Assembly: GCA_013400155.1 (NCBI GenBank)
Contig: VXBM01000044.1
Location: 210,160 to 274,159 of the forward strand
DNA from: Helopsaltes ochotensis
Lineage: Eukaryota; Chordata; Aves; Passeriformes; Locustellidae
DNA length: 64,000 bases
Direction of reading: 5' to 3'
The notes beneath the pieces were generated by a model that was not told the DNA's origin, searched no databases, and saw nothing but the letters and a program-made list of their open reading frames with translations. Each line of letters opens with the position of its first letter. The first letter of the stretch is position 1. A program made the translations under genes and the position numbers. Positions 43,701 through 51,267 of the stretch are shown piece after piece.

Positions 43701-45387
43701 ACTGCATCTCACTGAAAAAGGCCATTAGAAACAAAAGCAATTTCTTCTGAGTACAGTCCAAAGTATTTGTAGTTAATGTTGCTTAGCCTGAACTTTGATG
43801 AATAATTTATTTTTATTCTCTTGGGCTTGTTTCCCCTGTAGATGTGTGCATGGTACCTGCTTGCCGATCAATGCATTTTCATACAGTTGTAAATGCCTGC
43901 AGGGACATGGGGGAGTCCTCTGTGACGAAGAGGAAATGCTGTTTAACCCCTGCCAATCCATCAGGTGTAAACATGGCAAATGTAGGCTTTCAGGACTTGG
44001 GAAACCATATTGCGAATGCGGCAGCGGATACACGGGGGACAGTTGTGATAAAGGTAAAAAAAATCAATAAATATCGTTGTGGTCTTAGAAAACAGGCTTT
44101 TTTTTAGTAAAACATGAACAGCCAAGCGCATGAACAGCCAAAAACATGACCAATTTTTTTTTCCACTACACTCACATTTATTGCTTTTTTTTTCTACCAT
44201 ATGAATTTATCTTGAGAGAAAAAGCAAGCCTTTCCCATGAATTTATTTGCATTTTGAGGATTTTTTCATCAAATATTTTGCTGTGAAAACATTTCTTTTT
44301 TTTTTTTTTGCCTTTATTCAGAAACACATTTTTACTATATTTAACTACTACTTTTTACCTGCTGTATCTTTCTGTATTTATTGTTTCTCTACCTTCTGCA
44401 ACTGAGAAGCCAAATCCAATGATTCTGCTCCTAGTTTTATCACAAACTCTACTTTTGACCTCTCAGCTTCAACTGATTTATCACAGCGAATTATGCAGGT
44501 GAGATGGATGAAAACAGGATGACTTTTCCCCTTACCTTTTTCTTTTTCCTTTGTCTATCAAAGCTCTCCCTCTCCCTCCTTTTCCCTTACCCCAGATGGC
44601 ATTTATTTTGTATTGTACATAGATGTGAATAGAAGAATAGGGTTGTAGAACTTTTAACAGATGTATCATTTTTAGCTGCCTTTATACCTCAGTAATTTAT
44701 GAAGTTAGCAGAATGTAACTTATATTAAATAAGAGTTTGAATAATATTAAACTCCAGGTCTAATAAATTAAACTGCATGCTCTCTGAAACATTTCCCTAT
44801 GGTAAACAGAACCAGCTGCAAGCAATGTAGCAACAGAAGATGTGTATTTTTATAAAAGAGGAAAAGATTTAAGCTTCCAATTTTCTTGTCATTGTAATAG
44901 CTTCATATTTATGGTTTACATATACATGGTATAAGCTTTACTGAAAATAGGAGGTATAGGGAATGAAACCCAGAATTAATCAAATTCTGTTTGGTAGAAC
45001 CACTACTTTCCAATATAGAGTCTCAGTCAAACTTGAAAATATCAATCCCAACTGCAGACAGTAACACAGCATCTTCCCGTGTTACACATTCTTTGACCTG
45101 CGTCCCAAAATTGTATCTCTTATTTTTAAACGTTGTTTCCTGCAGAAATCTCTTGTCGAGGGGAACGAGTCCGAGATTACTACCAAAAGCAGCAAGGGTA
45201 TGCAGCGTGCCAGACGACCAAGAAGGTATCGAGACTAGAATGTAAAGGCGGGTGCTCGGCCGGGCAGTGCTGCGGGCCGCTGCGGAGCAAGAGGCGGAAA
45301 TACTCCTTCGAGTGCACCGACGGGTCCTCGTTTGTGGACGAGGTCGAAAAAGTGGTGAAGTGTGGCTGTACAAATTGTCCCTCCTAA
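2170..45387 (+). CDS. SLIT2: SLIT2 3' half: spliced coding region, last 16 exons
   Basis: Secreted Slit guidance ligand. Slit proteins bind ROBO receptors through their second LRR domain and bind heparan sulfate; they act in axon repulsion, cell migration and vascular patterning. Joined exons: 2170-2238, 3935-4006, 4225-4296, 6346-6417, 8873-9036, 13247-13371, 13495-13592, 15009-15148, 26334-26427, 28291-28428, 28521-28761, 29104-29234, 34252-34406, 39600-39888, 43842-44053 and 45146-45387. They give 2314 coding bases, 770 residues plus stop, with no frameshift or internal stop. Domain order is D4 leucine-rich repeats, LRR C-cap, six EGFs, laminin G, three EGFs and CTCK, which is the Slit C-terminal architecture. 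Residue identity to remembered human SLIT2 is very high (for example the exact block SPPMVLPRTSPCDN), which separates it from SLIT1 and SLIT3. The N-terminal half (signal peptide, D1-D3, D4 N-cap) lies upstream of the window. Confidence 0.96.
2239..3934 (+). other. SLIT2: SLIT2 intron
   Basis: 1.7 kb AT-rich intron, GTAAGT...TTTAG. I see no repeat family, RNA gene or further exon in it. Confidence 0.8.
3935..4006 (+). CDS. SLIT2: SLIT2 exon: D4 second leucine-rich repeat
   Basis: 72-nt exon with acceptor tttttag and donor GTAAGT. With the split Ile codon it reads [20 protein letters not shown] then QLLTL, a canonical 24-residue LRR. The exon length equals one repeat, typical of Slit LRR exons. 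It carries the sequon N-M-T and the sequence N-Q-S, both possible N-glycosylation sites. Confidence 0.95.
4225..4296 (+). CDS. SLIT2: SLIT2 exon: D4 third leucine-rich repeat
   Basis: 72-nt exon, acceptor attttcag and donor GTAAGT, one LRR unit. It reads ILSYNRLRCIPARTFDGLKS then LRLL. Remembered human SLIT2 has P-P-R-T where this has P-A-R-T. Separated from the previous exon by an intron of only 218 bases with nothing notable in it. Confidence 0.95.
4297..6345 (+). other. SLIT2: SLIT2 intron with antisense CR1
   Basis: 2.0 kb intron. Its middle holds a GC-richer CR1 copy (5065-5808). The rest is AT-rich unique sequence with an A13 run near 6187. Confidence 0.8.
5065..5808 (-). mobile_element. 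CR1 LINE fragment (3' part), antisense
   Basis: Reading on + it opens with tcacagaatcacagaatgag, the reverse complement of the CR1 3' terminal repeat. It continues with the well-known CR1 3' region (ggtccaactcctggc..., ctcttctccaggctgaacag, ctcagcccctcctcac, ccttgttgaacttcatg). About 745 bp, 5' truncated as most avian CR1s are. The 3' UTR-like part is diverged and has no intact reverse transcriptase frame. Several ORFs inside are by-products of this element. The upstream boundary is approximate. Confidence 0.85.
6346..6417 (+). CDS. SLIT2: SLIT2 exon: D4 fourth leucine-rich repeat
   Basis: 72-nt exon, acceptor ctctttaag and donor GTAAGT. It reads [20 protein letters not shown] then LSHL after a split Leu codon. 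It is the last full LRR before the C-cap exon and is identical to the remembered human sequence over its length. Confidence 0.95.
6418..8872 (+). other. SLIT2: SLIT2 intron with sense CR1
   Basis: 2.45 kb intron. A CR1 copy fills roughly 6540-7177. The remainder is AT-rich with no recognised element. It ends in a strong pyrimidine tract, ttttttccacag. Confidence 0.8.
6540..7177 (+). mobile_element. CR1 LINE fragment, sense
   Basis: Diverged CR1 3' portion: catctggactatgtgtccag near 6727, ggctgggaggtgactagatt, ggaaatttgattgaatataa and attcttcactgtgaggatga. It ends in the diagnostic attctatgattctgtg at about 7162-7177. The 5' boundary is uncertain and could lie some tens of bases either way. 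Confidence 0.8.
8873..9036 (+). CDS. SLIT2: SLIT2 exon: D4 LRR C-terminal cap
   Basis: 164-nt exon, acceptor tttccacag and donor GTACTG. It encodes [20 protein letters not shown] through KKFTCQG. This is the classic LRRCT: NPLYCDC, W-x-x-W, one conserved Cys in the middle and a terminal F-T-C. The four cysteines of the cap (CDC, ARC, FTC) are present. It ends one base into the Gly codon completed by the next exon. Confidence 0.96.
11208..11227. other. Assembly gap, 20 N
   Basis: Exactly twenty N, a placeholder length for a gap of unresolved size. It abuts a homopolymer, which probably caused the break. Confidence 0.98.
11228..11258. repeat. Poly-T run, 31 nt, at gap edge
   Basis: Uninterrupted T run beginning immediately after the N gap, so its true length is unknown. 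Confidence 0.95.
12331..12413. repeat. A/C-rich simple repeat, (AAAC)n-like
   Basis: Strand-biased low-complexity tract of aaac, aaaac and aaaaac units (acaaaaacaaacaaacaaaa and similar) over about 80 bases. No coding potential. Confidence 0.85.
13247..13371 (+). CDS. SLIT2: SLIT2 exon: EGF1
   Basis: 125-nt exon, donor GTAGGT. After the split Gly codon it reads SVDVNILAKCNPCLSNPCKN and ends CPYGFK. Five of the EGF cysteines are here; the sixth (QDC) is in the next exon. The first residue is Ser where remembered human SLIT2 has Pro (QGSVDV versus QGPVDV). It ends on a codon boundary. Confidence 0.96.
13495..13592 (+). CDS. SLIT2: SLIT2 exon: end of EGF1 and most of EGF2
   Basis: 98-nt exon, acceptor ccctgtgtag and donor GTAGGT, separated from the previous exon by only 123 bases. 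It reads GQDCDIPIHACISNPCHHGG then TCHLKEGEKDGF. It completes EGF1 and gives Cys1-Cys3 of EGF2. The Trp codon is split across the next intron. Confidence 0.96.
13593..15008 (+). other. SLIT2: SLIT2 intron
   Basis: 1.4 kb AT-rich intron without recognisable repeat or RNA gene. The acceptor is ttttctgtattacag. Confidence 0.8.
15009..15148 (+). CDS. SLIT2: SLIT2 exon: end of EGF2 and most of EGF3
   Basis: 140-nt exon with donor GTAGGA. It reads CTCADGFEGENCEVNVDDCE and continues through the sequons NNS-T and NYT to CLCPPEYT. EGF2 ends at ENCE. EGF3 carries Cys1-Cys5, with Cys6 in the downstream exon. The D-V-N-V-D-D pattern fits a calcium-binding EGF. The exon ends one base into a codon, which matters for the candidate microexon in the next intron. 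Confidence 0.96.
18836..18862 (+). CDS. SLIT2: Candidate 27-nt SLIT2 microexon in EGF3
   Basis: Inferred cassette exon, not part of the canonical transcript. It has a long C/T-rich tract (tctcttgtctcttctgtctt), then tgtcactgcaag as acceptor and GTCAGT as donor. The length is exactly 27 nt, and its phase matches both neighbours. Included between 15148 and 26334 it turns PEYT-GELC into PEYT-AANLNEVEK-GELC with no stop and no frameshift. The insert would lengthen the Cys5-Cys6 loop of EGF3. A UGC lies within six bases of the acceptor and a TGCATG (RBFOX-type) element at 18925-18930, 62 bases downstream. Both are established hallmarks of neuronal microexons. No transcript evidence is available here. 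Confidence 0.5.
21709..22058 (+). mobile_element. CR1 LINE fragment, sense
   Basis: About 350 bp of the CR1 3' end: ctattccaccctgagaaaag, tgggtacaagttactcctgg, aaactttttacaatgaggac, aggaaagtggtggattcccc. It ends tggtattctatgatta. Diverged and 5' truncated, with no coding capacity. Confidence 0.85.
26334..26427 (+). CDS. SLIT2: SLIT2 exon: end of EGF3 and most of EGF4
   Basis: 94-nt exon, acceptor ttatatttcag and donor GTAAGT. It reads ELCEEKLDFCAQNLNPCQHD then SKCILTPKGY. It supplies Cys6 of EGF3 and Cys1-Cys3 of EGF4. Remembered human has AQDLNP where this has AQNLNP and KGF where this has KGY. The split Lys codon is completed downstream. Confidence 0.96.
26428..28290 (+). other. SLIT2: SLIT2 intron
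   Basis: 1.9 kb AT-rich intron with short A-rich runs (near 27655-27690). No repeat family, RNA gene or exon was recognised. Confidence 0.8.
28291..28428 (+). CDS. SLIT2: SLIT2 exon: end of EGF4 and most of EGF5
   Basis: 138-nt exon, acceptor cctgttttacag and donor GTGAGA. It reads CDCTPGYVGEHCDIDFDDCQ then DNKCKNGAQCTDAVNGYTCICPEGY across the exon. The D-I-D-F-D-D start and the D-A-V-N-G-Y-T segment mark EGF5 as a calcium-binding type. The Ser codon is split into the next exon. Confidence 0.96.
28521..28761 (+). CDS. SLIT2: SLIT2 exon: EGF5 end, cleavage site, EGF6, start of laminin G
   Basis: 241-nt exon only 92 bases after the previous one. It encodes GLFCE, then the linker with the Slit2 processing site PPMVLPR-TSPC. 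The Arg codon is 28561-28563 and the Thr codon 28564-28566. Then come EGF6 (CDNYECQNGAQC, ICQCLSGYQGEKC) and the first laminin G strand (SINFVNKESYLQIPSAK, ending NITLQ). By family knowledge, cleavage here separates the ROBO-binding N fragment from the C fragment that binds other receptors such as plexin A1. It ends on a codon boundary. Confidence 0.97.
28762..29103 (+). other. SLIT2: Short SLIT2 intron (342 bp)
   Basis: Between the first and second laminin G exons, GTAAGT...AACTAG. Nothing else seen. Confidence 0.85.
29104..29234 (+). CDS. SLIT2: SLIT2 exon: laminin G, second segment
   Basis: 131-nt exon, acceptor ttaactag and donor GTGAAC. It reads [20 protein letters not shown] then VELYRGRVRVSYDTGSYPASAIY. 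The motif G-I-L-L-Y and the V-x-Y-D-T-G-S strand are typical of laminin G/TSPN-like beta sandwiches. Remembered human has RASYDTGSHP, so there are small substitutions. The Ser codon is split to the next exon. Confidence 0.96.
30821..31190 (+). mobile_element. CR1 LINE fragment, sense
   Basis: CR1 3' end: gttgaggaaaggctgagggc, ctcatctctttctacaaatg, agaggaaaaggcctcaggtt, aacagactgcccagggaagt, tggacttgatgatcttagag. The terminal repeat is eroded to atgagtctgtgattt. About 370 bp, 5' truncated. Confidence 0.88.
33608..34068 (-). mobile_element. CR1 LINE fragment, antisense
   Basis: Opens with gaatcacataatggtttcag, the reverse complement of the CR1 3' tail. It continues gggcagggacaacttccact, ccatccaacctgatcctgag, ctctagactgaacaacccca, ctcagcctgtcttcatagaa. 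About 460 bp and diverged. It ends just 180 bases before the next laminin G exon. Confidence 0.86.
34252..34406 (+). CDS. SLIT2: SLIT2 exon: laminin G, third segment
   Basis: 155-nt exon, acceptor tattttgtag and donor GTAAGA. It reads VETINDGNFHIVELLAMDQI then [32 protein letters not shown]. The NLS sequon and the F-D-S-P-L-Y-V-G-G strand are conserved laminin G features. Human is recalled with [16 protein letters not shown]. Ends one base into a Gly codon. Confidence 0.96.
36467..36630. repeat. Long C/T tract (polypyrimidine)
   Basis: Nearly pure pyrimidines on + for about 160 bases. It starts as TCTC/CCT-rich sequence and becomes T-runs broken by single C (ctttcttt units). The reverse strand is A/G only. 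All ORFs here (Phe/Ser/Leu-rich on +, Lys/Glu/Arg-rich on -) are artefacts of composition. Confidence 0.9.
37555..38262 (-). mobile_element. Avian ERV LTR fragment (ERVL-like), antisense
   Basis: Sharp GC-rich block inside AT-rich intron. On the minus strand it runs from a TGTGTGG-type start near 38262 through a TATA-like ataacatatctataaagg and gaatgagaatatctgaggaa. It then enters a long array of diverged units containing 'cccatgctggagcag' or similar, until truncation near 37555. I recall this arrangement from an abundant neoavian ERVL-type LTR family; the exact family name would need a repeat library. The downstream R/U5 part with polyA signal is missing. The 223-codon and 159-codon ORFs across it are incidental. 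Confidence 0.65.
39600..39888 (+). CDS. SLIT2: SLIT2 exon: end of laminin G, EGF7, start of EGF8
   Basis: 289-nt exon, the largest here, acceptor atttcctag and donor GTATGT. It reads MPVKNNIAAIRQSPGQNGTS, then FHGCIRNLYINSELQDF, the last laminin G strand with its Cys. This is followed by GCEPCHKKVCVHGTCHATSQ...CDQQ (EGF7) and NDPCLGNK (start of EGF8). The first residues differ most from remembered human (MPGKSNVASLRQAPG), while the fold-defining part is conserved. Confidence 0.96.
40243..40282. repeat. ATT microsatellite
   Basis: Imperfect (ATT)n: aaaactattattgttaataa then taattactattattattataat. Confidence 0.8.
40715..40781. repeat. Poly-T homopolymer, 67 nt
   Basis: Sixty-seven uninterrupted T on +, flanked by cttcttg and aagcagg. 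Poly-Phe/poly-Lys ORFs over it are artefacts. Confidence 0.97.
43842..44053 (+). CDS. SLIT2: SLIT2 exon: EGF8 and EGF9
   Basis: 212-nt exon, acceptor gtttcccctgtag and donor GTAAAA. It reads CVHGTCLPINAFSYSCKCLQ then GHGGVLCDEEE (EGF8), followed by LFNPCQSIRCKHGKCRLSGL and CECGSGYTGDSCDK (EGF9). All six cysteines of EGF9 are within the exon. It ends one base into the Glu codon that starts the knot exon. Confidence 0.96.
44054..45145 (+). other. SLIT2: Last SLIT2 intron (1.1 kb)
   Basis: GTAAAA...TCCTGCAG. AT-rich. It contains a small direct duplication of catgaacagccaa at about 44112-44141 and T-runs near 44296. No gene signals. Confidence 0.8.
45146..45387 (+). CDS. SLIT2: SLIT2 last coding exon: C-terminal cystine knot
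   Basis: Coding part of the terminal exon, acceptor gtttcctgcag, stop TAA at 45385-45387. It reads ISCRGERVRDYYQKQQGYAA, then CQTTKKVSRLECKGGCSAGQ, CCGPLRSKRRKYSFECTDGS and VKCGCTNCPS. The cysteine pattern GGC-x3-QCC and the closing C-x-C-x2-C define the CTCK domain. The basic patch RSKRRK is a plausible heparan sulfate contact. The C-terminus TNCPS differs from remembered human TRCVS. Unlike every other exon here, codons from about 45244 to 45340 use mostly G/C third bases with many CpGs. Confidence 0.97.
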
Positions 45388-45516
45388 GTGTCCCTGTCAC
45401 ACTTGTCTTTTGAAAATGTTGTATAGTTATTGACCGTGTCGGACTAATTAATGCTTCATAGTGGAAATATTTGAAATATATTGTAAAATACAGAACAGAC
45501 TTATTTTTATTATGAG

Positions 45517-45522
45517 AATAAA
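45517..45522 (+). promoter_or_regulatory. SLIT2: Proximal polyA signal AATAAA
   Basis: Canonical hexamer 130 bases after the stop. It is followed about 18 bases later by a genomic A12 run, which could also cause internal oligo-dT priming in cDNA data. Confidence 0.5.
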
Positions 45523-47057
45523 GACTTTTTCTTCATTGAAAAAAAAAAAAAAGATTCAAGTGCTTGAACTGAGACTTCTCATATCCAAGAGGAGCTTTGA
45601 AGAAAAAAAAAAAAAAAGACCTGGTAACATTGCAGCAGAGATGGGAAACTTTAACTGCTTTTAACATGGATTCTTCTTTGTAACATGCTGAAGATACACT
45701 GACACTATACACATGTGACTTTCAACTTAACAACTCAGAGATGAAATACTGACCAGAACAGGAGGCTTGGTTTTTTTCACTTTTGTATCAGTCTATTTTA
45801 TTGTCTTGGCAGACCATACCAATCACTTACCTATGGATGAGGAAGCTTTATGGGCAAAAAGAATCAGATTATACAGAAATCACAATTGTTTGAAATTCAT
45901 TTTGTCTTTTGGATTTATTAAGCATCTTGAGAAGATGGGGTCTCATTTAATGAATGAGAAATGGGAGATACAAGAATATACTATAATCCTGAAATCTCCT
46001 GATGATGTGTGCTTTTATGTCAGTATGTTAGCAAAAGAAGCATAAAAAAGTGTTTATCTTCCCTTTTACAGTATTAATTTTTTGTAATATAAATGTTCTG
46101 GGGATGATAAAATAGATTATTGATGGATAAATTAGTAATAATATGGATTTCTGTTTCTATGAGTTCTAAACAACTCTATACAGTATTTGGTTTCATTGAG
46201 AAATATTTATTGTATCAAAGTACATTGTACTTAACCCTTTTAGGCCATCCCTTTTACTGTTTTTCAATGCTTTAATATATATTAATTTATATTTGTCCCA
46301 GTATTTTTGTAATTTTTTTTAAAGGACTTAAAAATCTGGATTTTTTTGCAATAGAACTAACGTAGCATGTCGTCTTGGGGTAAATGTTTTCAGTCTGATT
46401 TTTGCTTTCCATTCCCTTTTACTTTTCCTTAGAATCTGACCACTTGGTGTCACTGAATAGAAAGTGGTGACAATTTGCAGTTTCACATAGAGCAGATATT
46501 CAGGACACCTTCCAAGAACGTGTAATATATTACAGAAAATGTCTTTACACTAGATGGCAATTGTAGAGAAGTTAATTTTCCCTATATACAATACTTACAG
46601 AAAATAAGATGGCGTGTAGGAAATGGCGTTAGAAGATAGATCTTTATAAATTAATATTCCCATGGAGCTCTTTACCTTTTTTATAAAAAAGAAAAAAAGG
46701 GTGTGCTATCAAAAACTGTGATTTTCCCCAAATAATAAAACTACTTTACTGCCCTAATGTTCCCCATGTTAACATGTTGCTGCTAAATTATAATGTAGAA
46801 CTGGTAATCAATAGTGGGTTGTGTTCTTTTTTCAGTAAAACCCAGGGTACCCTGTAAAAATGCAGATGTTTTTTCAATTTTATTTTATTATTTTTTTTAC
46901 AAAAAAGTTAGATGTACATGTGTAATGCAGTGTGCTTTGTCATATTTGGACTGATATCAGTAATGCTACTGATGTTTGTAAATTAAACAGATATTTACTT
47001 CATTAACAGCTTTTATTTGTATTCTTCTGAGAAGTTTAAATTGTCTAGCAGCCTTTA

Positions 47058-47063
47058 ATTAAA
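47058..47063 (+). promoter_or_regulatory. SLIT2: Possible distal polyA signal ATTAAA
   Basis: Common variant hexamer with a candidate cleavage point at about 47075 (ctgttgc followed by A-run). Chosen as the far end of the predicted 3' UTR. The alternative distal signal AATAAA lies at 46734-46739. Confidence 0.35.
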
Positions 47064-47075
47064 CATCTGTTGCAA

Positions 47076-50000
47076 AAAATATTTGGTAAAAAACAGAGTA
47101 AAACCCAACCTTAAATCTATTGTATTCCTTGCTGAAAATCAGAAGAAGAAATTGACCTGGGATTATTACACCTAGAGGCACTGACATCTGAAAATGCGTT
47201 ATGAACTCAGATGAACTTATACCAAAACTAAGAAAAAGACTTATAAATAAGGTACACTGCAAGAAAAGGCAAATTTGAGTCAACCCTAATACTTTAGTGG
47301 TTATAAAAATGGCAGTTACACAGTTGTTCCAGCAAGTGTTTTGATTCTTTAGAGGGATTCATTTTCACTAATCTTTGACTAAGTATCTTCAGTTTAAGCA
47401 ATTGGATGGAATGATGCTTAACCAGGTTTATCTTCTTTAATATATATAATTTTTTTACAAATAATTCTGTGTTTATTTTACTTAGTCTACTTTAGAATTT
47501 GTCTGAATATCCAATGAAACAAGCCTTTGATGTGAGGACTTCTTTGCAGTTTCTGTGACTGCTAAAAAAATCTTCTGTAAATAGGGGTAGTCTGAGGAGA
47601 AAGAAGACATTTTTGCCTAACAGTCCTTAAACAGTATTCTTGGATATGGAAGGATCTCTTGGAGCTCAAAGTCCCTGTATCTGGAGCTGGATCACTTTCT
47701 GTTCTTATATTGACAGAGAAAAATGAACTTTGCAATGGTATTCAGGCAATACTGGCAGCTACTGGTGATCTTGAAGAGAAGGACTTTATGTGGTCTTCAA
47801 GCTGAAGCAAAAAAGCCCATTAGAATTAAAAGAGAAAAAGGAAAGATGAAAGAAAGAAAGAAAGAAAGGAAAGAAAGAAAAGGAAGGAAGGAAGCCAGCA
47901 CCCCAAAACCAAACCCAGGTTTGTCACCTGACCCTCTGAAGAAAGACAAGGCACCTACATCAAGTGGTGATTCAGCTCTCCTCACCCCCCTTTCTCACCA
48001 CCTCAAGCATCACAAAGGGGCACTGTGCAAGACAAGAGATAACTTCCTCAATGGGGTGGGTCACCGTAACACCTTTCTAATACCTAAACCAGGTTTCTCG
48101 TAATACTGCTATAATAGGCTGCCTTGTAACTGTATTCCCCAAAAGGGAAATGGGGATCCGAGGGAACTGTCTGTCACTTTAGGTATCACTACCATAGTGG
48201 AGAATTTAGTTCATTGCAGAACACTCCAGACACAGGTTTTCATTTAAAAACATAAGTCACACAGCTCTTAACACGGAGCTTGGGGATTAGTTTTGTCTCC
48301 TTGTGTCTGCTACCTCCTCTAGGAATCACTTCATACAATCTGCTTTTAATGTATTGAATAAAATCCATAAAATGCATTGGAGCTGAAGGGTATGACTCAG
48401 TATAGTGGCCAAGTTCTCATTTCAGTTTAGCACTGCATAGAATTACAATTCATCTTTCATTAGAAACTAAGAAGAAAAATAAAACTTGGAGATTCCATCA
48501 TTTTCTGCTTGTGTTTATAAAAGCTGTAGAAAAGAGAAAACGCATGAATATTGCTTAATTTGTACTGGTTCATGCACAGCTCTTACTGTCATCTCACAGA
48601 GGACAAAATTATGAAAGAGCATGAAAAAAAGACCCTTCTTGAATAGAGCTAATGAAAGACATTGGTCTTTTGTTAACACTGGAAGTCAATTCAGAACAGC
48701 AGCTACCCCACATGGAAATAGATTCTGCAGTCTCTATTAACTTTTCTGGAGCAAATGGATATTTGAGGGATAAAAATACTGTTCTAAGCAAACCAGTGGT
48801 AGGCTATGAACAAGCTTTGAGAGATACAGTTCATTTTCTAAAATCTATTGTAGTAATAATTTTGTCTTCAGGATACTTTTTATTGCCATAGGGGGACACC
48901 ATGAGCCTTACTATTACAACAATCGTTGTAATATGAGGATGTTCTGTGTCGGTGCCACAATGTAGCACTCATATGATGTTATGAAGGCATTTGCTTGGAA
49001 AGAGGAGCATGCAGAGGTCTTGGAAATGACAGTGAGTCTGGCAGACCTGATAATCCACAGTGAACTTGCAGGGATGGGGGCAATGCACTAGAGTAAGTGG
49101 ATTGTCACCATGTTAGTTTTGATGAGAGGATGACTAAGATGTGGTGACTAAGGGGATGACTGAGAGATGAGAGAGAGAGTGGTATGGTATGGAAAGGAGC
49201 TCGCTGTTAAGAAAATGCCCAGAAGTTTTGGAAAACTGTCAAGTGTTGGGGGCTGTTTGTATTGAAGCTCTGTGTTGGGAGGTTTATCTATTGCTGCTTG
49301 AAACTTACATGTTTTAAAAACCCCTTTACAGTTCTGACAAACACATACTTGATATTACTGTCTTGAGTTAACCCTATTATTTGATGAAAAGTGTATCTTT
49401 TCAAAGCAATTCAAAATCCCATCTTTTGGTTCCTTTCCTCTCCTTTCGAAGCAAGTGTTATTCCTGCAGTAGCTCATTAGGCATGCAAGTGTCTGTGCTT
49501 CAGCTATCCCACCTTACAGTGGAGAGCCTGGCACGTAATTTCAGTTCCCATGAAGTGCTGTTCACCAGCTGAGCCATTCAGGATTCTTGGTTTTTAGAAG
49601 TCTCTATAGACAGAGCTGGTACTTCCAATCTATTTAAGATTCCTGGAGTAGAAATCAGAAAATCATTGGTAGTTGTGACAATGTAGGGGCTGTCAGAAGT
49701 TCAGTCAAATTGAAGTGTTTTCCTGCATGCCTGGGGAGCCTGCTCTTTCACTGTGTTCTCCATGTATTGTGTTCCTGGGAGAGTGGGAAGTCATGCTCAT
49801 CCTTTCTAAAATATTTTAAAGTAGAGGGATTTAGTGTCCTTCTGTAAATATTCTAGGCTGGAAATCATAGGCCTCTTTGGCCCTCAGCCAGGTTAAACTG
49901 TGTATGTATACCTTAACATCAACCATCATCTTGGACACCAACAGATCATGATGTTAAAAAAAGTGAATAAATCTTGCTCTCAGTTTAATAAAACACAGAT

Positions 50001-51265
50001 GGGAAAAGCAAACTAAACAGAGAGTTAACGGCTCTATTCACTAGTCTCCTGGGCTCCATGTGATTAAATCAGAGTTGGAGGGTATGTTCCTGCTGCTGCT
50101 GTTCTGGCCAGTGTCCGTAGGGGTGATGGCCAGCAAAGAAGAAGTACTCTGTCAGAGCTGCATGTCATTTGTCAAGCTGAGAAAAAACAGTCATCTCACT
50201 GAACAGCAAGACTTCTGGCTATCCACAGTCCCAGCAAATATGCTCCAGCTCTACAGCATGCTGCAGGAATTTTGTTCAACCATGGGAACAGGCTTTAAAA
50301 CCATCTCCCAGATCCACAACTTTATTTCAGAATGCTGATCTTAGTAGTGTTTTCTTGTCTTTACAACCCCATCCTTTTATTTCATTCCAGTTAGAGGTAA
50401 ACTCCTCTAGTTCTACACATCCATCCCTCAGTACTCTCAATCACTGCCCTATACTACAGGAAATTGAGACTTGGTTTTTTTTGTTCCTGTTTTAGGTATT
50501 CATTAGCATTTGTAGAGTGATCAGAAGACTTGCCTTAAAGAAGAAGGTTATATAGCCAGATAAAGAGATAAAACCTTTTAATGGCCTTTATAATTCAGAA
50601 AATGTTAAACTACCTCCTCTGAAACAGAGGCTGTCTGACAGCCATAGAGTGATACAAACTTACTTTATGGATTTGTAGACTTACACCAGGGGAATTGTTA
50701 TCTGGTTTTGTCTGCTACTACTTTTACTTTTTTTCAAATTCCTTTTAGTACACTTTCCATATCACAAGAGACAAGTAAAGATAGGATTAATGTGCCTGGG
50801 TTGCTTATTCTGACATTAAAGTTCCTTAAAATTATCCAGTAGCCTTTCTTCAGGACATTTTTCTTTGCTCATAGTTGTTAACATTCTAGGCTTCAATCTG
50901 TTGTTTCTATGAAACTTTGTCGACTTTGTTTACTTTCCAGAACAGATTTAATGCTTCCAGAGAAAGGAAAAGGATACCTTTCTTTTCCTGCAGCTGTGCC
51001 TAAAATCTCTCACAGAATATCTTTAGAAGTATGTTTTCTTTCAAAGTCCTCTGAGACTCCATTAACTTGAGCTGGTTTTACTGCAAATTTGTTTTTTTCC
51101 TTTTTCTTCTGATTAGCTTTATTTATTTAATCACATTTATATGTTTCTGCTATGGTAACAGCAATAAGAGGAGTACCTTCTGACCTGTGCTTTAGAAGTT
51201 GCTTACTATTTTGAAATAGCAAGTTTAATGAGTCTCAGGTTTGCCTGTTCTCTCTTCTCTTTCTT

Positions 51266-51267
<2 letters not shown>
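47076..51267. other. Intergenic region 3' of SLIT2
   Basis: 4.2 kb with no recognisable gene or mobile element. It holds a purine microsatellite at about 47849-47894. ORFs are short and lack family similarity. Confidence 0.65.
47849..47894. repeat. GAAA/GGAA purine microsatellite
   Basis: Units agaaagaaagaaagaaagga then aggaaggaaggaag, all purine on +. Confidence 0.9.

Larger units (their letters stand above)
39889..43841 (+). other. SLIT2: SLIT2 intron with 67-nt poly-T
   Basis: 3.95 kb intron between EGF8 exons. It holds an ATT-rich microsatellite (about 40243-40282) and a pure T run at 40715-40781. No mobile element or extra exon was recognised. Confidence 0.8.
45388..47075 (+). other. 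SLIT2: SLIT2 3' untranslated region (predicted)
   Basis: AT-rich sequence directly following the stop codon, with no repeat family. Several polyA signals allow alternative ends: AATAAA at 45517, AATAAA at 46734 and ATTAAA at 46982 and 47058. The last is followed after twelve bases by an A-run. The long form is inferred because vertebrate SLIT2 mRNAs are known to have long 3' UTRs. The true end is not visible from sequence alone. Confidence 0.5.

Noticed and set aside
1..45387. miR-218-1, the microRNA hosted in a SLIT2 intron
   Set aside because: Its mature sequence was not seen. In known genomes it lies in an upstream intron, before the exons present here.
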